Origin: a bacterium
GTDB lineage: Bacteria; UBP13; UBA5359
Assembly (NCBI GenBank): GCA_028699365.1
Contig: JAQVUQ010000049.1
Coordinates: forward strand, 1-11,198
Direction of reading: 5' to 3'
Length of the DNA stretch: 11,198 nucleotides
Below, piece by piece: positions 6,147-11,198 of this stretch; the first letter of the stretch is position 1; the number at the start of each line of letters is the position of its first letter. Made by a program: the position numbers and the translations under genes. The notes beneath the pieces are model-generated. The model saw only the letters and a list, made by a program, of their open reading frames with translations, ran no database searches and had not been told where the DNA came from.

Positions 6147-7169
6147 ATGATTAGAGATGATCTGTTGCGTCTGGAAAGCGAAGCTCACCGGCGCTTGTCC
6201 GAAGTCAGGTCTCCGGCTGAGTTGGACGAGGTGCGCCGGGCGTATCTGGGGAAGAAAGGCTCCGTTACTCAAATGCTCAAGGGCCTGGCCTCAGTTGCTC
6301 CTGAAGACAGGCCGGCTGCAGGACAGGCCATAAACGATCTCAAGAACAGAGTGTCGGCGGAGGCTGATGCGGTCATGCTTCGCCTGGAAACAGAGGCGGA
6401 GCGGATACGTCTTGAGGCTGAGCGCCTTGACGTCACTCTGCCGGGAAGAGGCCCGGCTCCGGGACGCAGGCATCCGTTGACAAAGATAATGGATGAAATC
6501 AAGGGCATCTTCATGGGGCTGGGGTTTCAGATTGCCGAAGGCCCGGAAGTGGAAACGGATTATTATAACTTTGAAGCCTTGAACATGCCGTCCGATCACC
6601 CGGCCCGTGATACTCAGGATTCCTTCTATATCAGCGATAACGTTCTGCTCAGGACGCATACCTCTCCGGTGCAGATACGATATATGGAGGCCGGTAAACC
6701 GTCTTTTCGTGCCATAATGCCGGGACGCACCTATCGCCGGGACGCCGTCACCAGCCGGCATTCTCCTATCTTTCATCAGGTGGAGGGCCTGGTGATAGAC
6801 CGCAACGTAACCTTCACCGATCTTAAGGGCACTTTGACGGCCTTTTCTCAGCGCATGTTCGGGCAGGATACCAGAATGCGCTTCAGGCCGGACTTTTTCC
6901 CGTTCACAGAGCCCAGTGCAGAGATAGCCATAAGCTGTTTTGTCTGCAAGGGAAAGGGCTGCCGCCTCTGTTCCGGCAGCGGCTGGCTGGAGATACTTGG
7001 GGCCGGCATGGTCCATCCCCGAGTAATCGCCAACGCCGGTCACGATCCGGAAGAGTGGCAGGGCTTTGCCTTCGGCATGGGTGTGGAGCGCATAGCTCTG
7101 CTTAAATACGGCATAGACGACATCCGATATTTCTTTGAGAACGATCTGCGGTTTTTGAAGCAGCTTTGA
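6147..7169 (+). CDS. pheS: Phenylalanine--tRNA ligase alpha subunit
   Basis: PheS is the catalytic subunit of the alpha2-beta2 synthetase that charges tRNA-Phe. The 340-residue length is normal. An N-terminal coiled coil for tRNA binding spans about 1-95, with YLGKKGSVTQMLKGL at 33-47 as usual. The class II core follows: motif 1 around GFQIAEGPEVETDYYNFEAL (126-145), motif 2 with GRTYRRDAVTSRHSPIFHQVEGL (193-215) and motif 3 with GFAFGMGVERIALL (306-319). Four cysteines at 264, 267, 272 and 275 (CFVCKGKGCRLC) precede GWLEILGAGMVHP. This pattern occurs in many non-proteobacterial PheS and may bind zinc. The ATG at 6147 has AGGGGG (6133-6138) 8 bases upstream. The gene follows an attenuator and shares the operon with pheT. 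Confidence 0.97.
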   Translation: MIRDDLLRLESEAHRRLSEVRSPAELDEVRRAYLGKKGSVTQMLKGLASVAPEDRPAAGQAINDLKNRVSAEADAVMLRLETEAERIRLEAERLDVTLPGRGPAPGRRHPLTKIMDEIKGIFMGLGFQIAEGPEVETDYYNFEALNMPSDHPARDTQDSFYISDNVLLRTHTSPVQIRYMEAGKPSFRAIMPGRTYRRDAVTSRHSPIFHQVEGLVIDRNVTFTDLKGTLTAFSQRMFGQDTRMRFRPDFFPFTEPSAEIAISCFVCKGKGCRLCSGSGWLEILGAGMVHPRVIANAGHDPEEWQGFAFGMGVERIALLKYGIDDIRYFFENDLRFLKQL

Positions 7170-7173
7170 GAGA

Positions 7174-7262
7174 CAGGCACAAAGAAGGTAGATTCCGAAA
7201 ATAAAGCAAAAACAGCAGGCTGAAGAACTTTGTGCCTTTGTGCCTTAGTGCCTTTGTGCCTG
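7174..7262. repeat. Repeat element in the pheS-pheT spacer: inverted ends and 8-bp tandem units
   Basis: CAGGCACAAAG (7174-7184) and CTTTGTGCCTG (7252-7262) are perfect 11-bp inverted repeats enclosing 67 bases. Four consecutive TTTGTGCC-type units lie at 7229-7260, the third reading TTAGTGCC. From memory, strings of this kind (often mistranslated as KGTKAQRHK) are scattered in many unrelated environmental bacterial genomes. The element fills most of a 116-base gap where pheS and pheT are usually nearly adjacent. No ORF is present. It may form a long hairpin in the mRNA between the two subunit genes. Confidence 0.7.
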
Positions 7263-7285
7263 ACATTCAGGGAGGCTAGAAACAA

Positions 7286-9349
7286 ATGAAAGCACCGCTT
7301 ATGTGGTTGAGCGATCTGGTCAGGATCGATATAGAGCCGGCTGAGCTGGCGGATAAACTTACTATGGCAGGACTGGAAGTCGGTAAAGTGGAAACCGGCG
7401 AATGGGGTGCGGTCTTCGATGCGGAGATCACCTCCAATCGCGGTGACTGCCTCAGCATGCTGGGCCTGGCCCGGGAGATATCGGCCCTGCTGGATACGGA
7501 GATCAAACAGCCTCTGTCGGAAGTGACGGACGGAGAGGATAAAGGCTGGGCCCGGGTGGAGGTGCGCGATTACGATCTGTGCCCGCGCTATGCCGCCAGG
7601 GTTGTAGACGGCATAAAGATAGCGTCGTCTCCGGAATGGGTGCAGAATCGCCTGATTGCCGCCGGTATGCGCCCTATCAATAACGTGGTGGATGCCACCA
7701 ATTACGTCATGCTGGAGCTTGGACAACCTCTTCACGCCTTCGATTACACGGAACTCAATGAGGGACGTATAATCGTGCGCCGGGCCGAACCGGGAGAGGT
7801 TATGATAAGCATCGACGGGATGGAAAGGGAACTTGACCCGCAGATGCTGGTTATTGCCGACGCTGAGCAGCCGGTAGCTGTGGCCGGGGTTATGGGCGGA
7901 GCGGAGAGTGAGGTGTCCGATAAGACAGAGACCATCCTTCTGGAATCGGCCATCTTCAAGCCGGGGTCCGTCCGGCGCACCTCCAAGCGTCTGGGACTGT
8001 CCACCGAGGCCTCCTACCGGTTCGAGAGAGGGGTGGATCCCGATGGCGTGCGCCGTGCTCTGGATCGCGTTACGGCCCTGATACTGGAGATGATCCCCGG
8101 TGCCGTAGTCAGGGATACGGCCGATATATATCCGCAGCCGGTGCTGCCGCAACGCATCACCCTGAGAGGCAGCAAGGTCAATTCCCTGCTGGGCTCGGAT
8201 CTCAGCTTGCCGGTCATGGCCTCTCTGCTGAGGCGCCTGCACTTTGGCGTGATCGAGAATGACGATAGTCTGGAAGTTACCGTTCCCACTTACCGTCGGG
8301 ATGTATCCATCGAGGTGGATCTGGTGGAGGAGATAGCTCGTCTTTACGGCTACAACAACTTTGAGGATACCTTGCCCGGAGGACTCTGCCTGCCGGGAGG
8401 CAAGAACCGGAAACAACTGTTTGAGGACCTGGTCCGCGATGTTCTCACCGGCTGCAGCCTGGATGAGGCGGTATGCTTCAGCCTGACCGATAAATCATTC
8501 CCCGATCGCCTGCTGTTGCCGCCCGGGGATGACCTGCGCCGCACGGTTGAGATCAGCAATCCTCTGACGGAAGATCTGGCGGTTATGCGCACCACTCTGG
8601 CCGATGGGCTGTTATCGGTGGTAAAGCGTAATCTGAGCGTCAAGGAGAACGATGTAGCCGTCTTCGAATTGGGGCGGGTCTTCCTGGCAATAGAGGGAAA
8701 AGACCTGCCGGAAGAGAAGAGTATGGTAGGAATAGCCGTCAGGGGCAACCTGTGGCAAAACAGGTGGAACGTGCCTTCGGAAGTCGTGACGGCGGATTTC
8801 TATCAATTGAAATGGATGGTGGAGAAGCTGCTGGCAGCCTGCGGGCTCGAGGATGTATGCTTTGCCGCCGAGGCCACTCCGTGGCTGCATCCCGGCAGGA
8901 GCGCCGTAGTTACCGCCGGCGGCCGCAAGCTGGGGTATATCGGGGAAGTGCATCCCCGTGCAGCGGCGGCATACGATATCTCCGGTCCGGCTTACCTGGC
9001 GGAACTGGACTTCGATCTGCTGGCGGAGGCCGGGCGGCTGGAAAGGTTTTACTGCTCCGTGCCGCGTTTCCCGGCGGTGGAGCGTGATATGGCCTTGCTT
9101 GTATCCGAGGAAGTTACCTCTGCGGAAGTAGACGGGATAATCCGGGAAATGGCCGGGGAACTGATCGAGAGAGTGGTATTTTTCGATCTTTATCGCGGCA
9201 GCCAGTTGCCTGAGGGCATGAAGAGCCTGGCCTATTCGATATATTACCGCAGTCCGGAGCGGACGTTGACCGACGAAGAGGTCAATGCCGTCCAGGAGCG
9301 GATTACTACGGCATTGGAAGAACGTTTGTCGGCTCAGTTACGTCGTTAG
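7286..9349 (+). CDS. pheT: Phenylalanine--tRNA ligase beta subunit, lacking the tRNA-binding OB domain
   Basis: PheT is the structural and editing subunit of phenylalanyl-tRNA synthetase. It starts MKAPLMWLSDLV; GGAGG at 7271-7275 lies 10 bases upstream. After GLEV (29-32), the sequence passes within about 13 residues to DAEITSNRGDCLSMLGLAREISALL (45-69). In ordinary bacterial PheT of about 800 residues, an EMAP/OB-type tRNA-binding domain of roughly 110 residues lies between those points; here it is absent. The rest is complete: the B3/B4 editing domain (about 100-270, with AGMRPINNVVDATNY and ELGQPLHAFD), the B5 domain (about 285-365, VPTYRRDV, EEIARLYGYNNF), a catalytic-like core (about 370-585) and the C-terminal anticodon-binding FDX-ACB domain (about 588-685, VPRFPAVERDMALLV). 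No frameshift or stop marks the missing domain, so the short form appears genuine. Total length is 687 residues. Confidence 0.95.
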   Translation: MKAPLMWLSDLVRIDIEPAELADKLTMAGLEVGKVETGEWGAVFDAEITSNRGDCLSMLGLAREISALLDTEIKQPLSEVTDGEDKGWARVEVRDYDLCPRYAARVVDGIKIASSPEWVQNRLIAAGMRPINNVVDATNYVMLELGQPLHAFDYTELNEGRIIVRRAEPGEVMISIDGMERELDPQMLVIADAEQPVAVAGVMGGAESEVSDKTETILLESAIFKPGSVRRTSKRLGLSTEASYRFERGVDPDGVRRALDRVTALILEMIPGAVVRDTADIYPQPVLPQRITLRGSKVNSLLGSDLSLPVMASLLRRLHFGVIENDDSLEVTVPTYRRDVSIEVDLVEEIARLYGYNNFEDTLPGGLCLPGGKNRKQLFEDLVRDVLTGCSLDEAVCFSLTDKSFPDRLLLPPGDDLRRTVEISNPLTEDLAVMRTTLADGLLSVVKRNLSVKENDVAVFELGRVFLAIEGKDLPEEKSMVGIAVRGNLWQNRWNVPSEVVTADFYQLKWMVEKLLAACGLEDVCFAAEATPWLHPGRSAVVTAGGRKLGYIGEVHPRAAAAYDISGPAYLAELDFDLLAEAGRLERFYCSVPRFPAVERDMALLVSEEVTSAEVDGIIREMAGELIERVVFFDLYRGSQLPEGMKSLAYSIYYRSPERTLTDEEVNAVQERITTALEERLSAQLRR

Positions 9350-9362
9350 CGGAGTTGATTTT

Positions 9363-9848
9363 ATGAAGTTCATGGATATATCAATGGTTGTCCTGCTGGT
9401 GTCTTTTATTATACTGGAATCCAAGCGGGGCTTTGCCATGACCATGATCGATTTCTTCGGCACCATAGCAGCTATCAAATTCACGTGGCTGCTTTATCCC
9501 AGGCTGCAGGCCTCGATGGCGGAGTGGTTTCACCTGACGCCGCAGGGGGGCAGCCTGGCTGCCTGTGCGGCTCTCTTTACCCTCTTCATACTGGTCGTCT
9601 TCGTTGCCAGCAAGGTATTCTACGATATGACGCAGCTCTCGCTGGGGGAGGGTATAGATTCCCTGTTTGCGGTGTTTCTGGGCATCGGCGTGGGCATAGC
9701 CATTCTGCACGGATATCTGGCCATGATCAATCAATTCGGGAGTATCGAATGGCAGTTAATAATCAGGGAATCCGCCATTTCCAGCGAGATTTTACATTAC
9801 TATTCGTATCAGAACATAACGAGATTCCTGCTGAACATAGGGTCTTAG
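9363..9848 (+). CDS. CvpA-family membrane protein
   Basis: The 161-residue protein has four hydrophobic segments, at about 5-20, 25-46, 63-85 and 99-118. The pattern of a short first helix followed by KRGFAMTMIDFFGTIAAI resembles the CvpA (colicin V production) family, whose bacterial members are often of unknown role. The ATG at 9363 has GGAG at 9351-9354, 8 bases upstream; a longer open frame reaches into pheT and is rejected. It begins 13 bases after pheT and is very likely co-transcribed with pheST. No catalytic motif is seen, so the function is unassigned. CvpA assignment is by topology and general sequence style. Confidence 0.7.
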   Translation: MKFMDISMVVLLVSFIILESKRGFAMTMIDFFGTIAAIKFTWLLYPRLQASMAEWFHLTPQGGSLAACAALFTLFILVVFVASKVFYDMTQLSLGEGIDSLFAVFLGIGVGIAILHGYLAMINQFGSIEWQLIIRESAISSEILHYYSYQNITRFLLNIGS

Positions 9849-9871
9849 AGGGTTGGGGTCCGTTTGTATGT

Positions 9872-9929
9872 CAGGCACCCGCCTTCGCTCTGCGAGCTAC
9901 GGCGCGGCAAGCCCGTCTTCGCCTGGAGG
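9872..9929. repeat. Repeat-like GC-rich hairpin segment between cvpA and the glycosylase gene
   Basis: CCCGCCTTCGCTCTG (9878-9892) and CCCGTCTTCGCCTGG (9912-9926) form an imperfect direct repeat. GCTC/GAGC around TGC makes a short hairpin between them. From memory, similar CTTCGC-rich strings recur as dispersed repeats in environmental bacterial genomes. The base composition differs from the flanks. The segment is open in the frame of the downstream gene, and its end supplies GGAGG at 9925-9929. Confidence 0.5.
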
Positions 9930-9936
9930 TTTCGTT

Positions 9937-10530
9937 GTGGCAAGCATGAAGGGAAAGCCTCTTCAGATGGGATTCTATAATGGATCTACACCTGATATAG
10001 CTGTATCCCTGCTGGGTAAAGTTCTGTTGCATATCGTTGACGGTAATATCCTGTCCGGGCGTATCGTGGAGACCGAGGCTTACCTGTCGCAGGGTGATCC
10101 CGCCTGCCATGCCGCCCGGGGTATGACGCCGCGCAATCGGCCCATGTTCGGACCGCCTGGAAGGGCATATGTCTATTTTATCTACGGCAACCATTTCTGT
10201 TTCAATATAACGACGGCGCCCGAGGGTGTCGGAGAAGCGGTTCTGATAAGAGCGCTGGAGCCTGTGTCCGGCCGGGAAGAGATGTCCGCTCGTAGAAACA
10301 CCTCCGACGGACGGCTGCTCTGCAGCGGCCCCGGGCGACTCTGCCAGGCGCTGGGCATAGATAGAAGTTGCAACCAGGCCGATCTGTCGAGCGGCAGCCT
10401 CTTGCTTCTTGATGACGGCTGCATTTATGATGATATCGTCGCCGTTCCCAGAATAGGTATAAAAACGGCAGCCGACCTGCCGCTGCGCTTCTATCCGGCA
10501 GGTAATCAGTTTGTATCGAGGCGAACCTGA
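9937..10530 (+). CDS. 3-methyladenine DNA glycosylase (AAG/MPG family)
   Basis: This base-excision repair enzyme removes alkylated purines. With a start at the GTG at 9937 it has 197 residues. The family core is intact: RIVETEAYL with the catalytic Glu47, Tyr49 and His58 (DPACH) of the base pocket, TPRNRPMFGPPG, and YVYFIYG with Tyr80 and the intercalating-type Tyr83. It then has AVLIRALEP and CSGPGRLCQALGI. The GTG is preferred because GGAGG at 9925-9929 lies 7 bases upstream. The ATG at 9946 and upstream in-frame starts at 9868 (ATG) and 9853 (TTG) are alternatives, but the upstream extension would be translated repeat-like sequence. It follows cvpA by 88 bases and is followed directly by the DUF4127 gene. 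Confidence 0.92.
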   Translation: MASMKGKPLQMGFYNGSTPDIAVSLLGKVLLHIVDGNILSGRIVETEAYLSQGDPACHAARGMTPRNRPMFGPPGRAYVYFIYGNHFCFNITTAPEGVGEAVLIRALEPVSGREEMSARRNTSDGRLLCSGPGRLCQALGIDRSCNQADLSSGSLLLLDDGCIYDDIVAVPRIGIKTAADLPLRFYPAGNQFVSRRT

Positions 10531-11198
10531 ATGATAATACTAATGCCGCTGGATGACCGTCCCTGCAATACGGATCGTCCGGCCGGACTCTCTTCCCTTG
10601 CCGGCACCGATCTGCTGCTGCCGCCCTGGGATCTGCTGGGCTGTTATACCCGTCCCGGCCGGGCCGATCTGCTGGGACGCTGGCTGCAGGAACAGGTGCA
10701 AAGCTGCAATACGTTTGTCATCAGCCTGGAAATGCTCCTCTACGGCGGTCTTATAGCGTCAAGAAGCCGGGATATCGACATGGAAGAAGCCGGCCGGCGC
10801 CTGCAGACGTTATACAGGCTCAAGGAGCAACGGCCGGAGATATCTCTGTCGGCTTTCGGCGTTATCCTGCGTTCCACCATTACCGTATCCAATAGCGCCG
10901 ATATGGATATATGGCGATTGATGCCCCTTTATTCTGAATTGCTGGGCCGTATACGCGACGGCGAGGAAGGATTGGGACCCGAACTGCAGCGCCTGGAGGA
11001 GAGGATACCGCTTGAAATCAGGGAGCGCTACCTGGCGGTGCGTCAGAGGAATCATAGTTTGAATATGGCTGCCGTCCAGGCGGTTTCCGCCGGTGTGCTG
11101 GATTATCTTGTCCTGGGACAGGAAGATGCCACCTCGCAGGGGCTGCATCGTCTGGAGCAGGCTGAAATTATGGACAAGGTGTCCCGATCCGGCCTGTC
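10531..11198 (+). CDS. DUF4127 family protein, N-terminal part (runs off the right edge)
   Basis: The frame is open from the ATG at 10531 to the right edge (222 codons). The start MIILMPLDDRPCNTDRP, then LLLPPWDLLG at 27-36 and SLEMLLYGGLIASR at 65-78, match the opening of DUF4127 proteins. This is a family of about 500 residues found in Firmicutes, Chloroflexi and others, with no settled function. The ATG follows the glycosylase stop codon without a gap, and GAGG at 10518-10521 gives the ribosome binding site, so the two are translationally linked. The ATG at 10543 is an alternative start. No signal peptide is visible. The C-terminal half is outside the window. Confidence 0.85.
   Translation, partial: MIILMPLDDRPCNTDRPAGLSSLAGTDLLLPPWDLLGCYTRPGRADLLGRWLQEQVQSCNTFVISLEMLLYGGLIASRSRDIDMEEAGRRLQTLYRLKEQRPEISLSAFGVILRSTITVSNSADMDIWRLMPLYSELLGRIRDGEEGLGPELQRLEERIPLEIRERYLAVRQRNHSLNMAAVQAVSAGVLDYLVLGQEDATSQGLHRLEQAEIMDKVSRSGL

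Noticed and set aside
6291-7043. Leftward open frame of 250 codons antisense to pheS
   Set aside because: It is a shadow of the well-supported pheS frame and has no recognisable domain.
7040-8416. Leftward open frame of 458 codons antisense to pheT and the repeat
   Set aside because: It lies opposite clear pheS/pheT coding sequence, contains repeat-derived KGTKAQRHK residues, and resembles no family.
9853-9936. Longer N-terminus for the glycosylase (starts at 9853 or 9868)
   Set aside because: The extension is translated repeat-like DNA (RLRSASYGAASPS), and a better-spaced ribosome binding site precedes the GTG at 9937. It is not fully excluded.
1-11198. CRISPR arrays, tRNA or rRNA genes, transposases
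   Set aside because: No regularly spaced repeats, cloverleaf-like sequence or transposase-like protein was seen by eye on either strand.

Overview
The window looks like a piece of a bacterial chromosome of intermediate GC. Shine-Dalgarno sites are strong and ATA is used freely for isoleucine. The gene set and protein style (URO-D paralogue, GH36-like hydrolase, DUF4127, Gram-positive-like PheS) would suit a Chloroflexota/Dehalococcoidia-like organism. That placement is inference, because no taxonomic marker was searched.

Layout. (1) Positions 1-4200 look like an accessory metabolic region. It holds a leftward AraC-type regulator cut by the left edge, a divergent uroporphyrinogen-decarboxylase-family protein, a small leftward membrane protein, a 619-residue GH36-like alpha-galactosidase, and a second tiny leftward membrane protein whose end overlaps the hydrolase gene. 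(2) Positions 4200-5820 hold two regulators: a small winged-helix-like protein behind two overlapping inverted repeats, and a response regulator with a REC domain and a GAF-like C-terminus but no DNA-binding domain. (3) Positions 5820-9350 are the pheST operon (phenylalanyl-tRNA synthetase alpha and beta). (4) Positions 9350-11198 continue rightward with a CvpA-like membrane protein, a 3-methyladenine DNA glycosylase (AAG family) and a DUF4127 protein cut by the right edge.

The most notable structure is the 330-base pheS leader. It has a good extended -10 promoter, a 29-codon ORF resembling the YqzL family, and then an 18-codon ORF with its own ribosome binding site and two adjacent Phe codons. 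An 11-bp hairpin with a U tract follows, just before the pheS ribosome binding site. Upstream segments can pair with the 5' arm and loop of that terminator in a mutually exclusive fold. This is the architecture of leader-peptide attenuation, as known for pheM-pheST in enteric bacteria. No T-box motif was found.

Other oddities: PheT has no N-terminal tRNA-binding (EMAP/OB) domain. The pheS-pheT spacer carries an element with 11-bp inverted ends and four 8-bp tandem units. A hairpin-rich repeat-like segment lies between cvpA and the glycosylase gene and appears to supply that gene's ribosome binding site.
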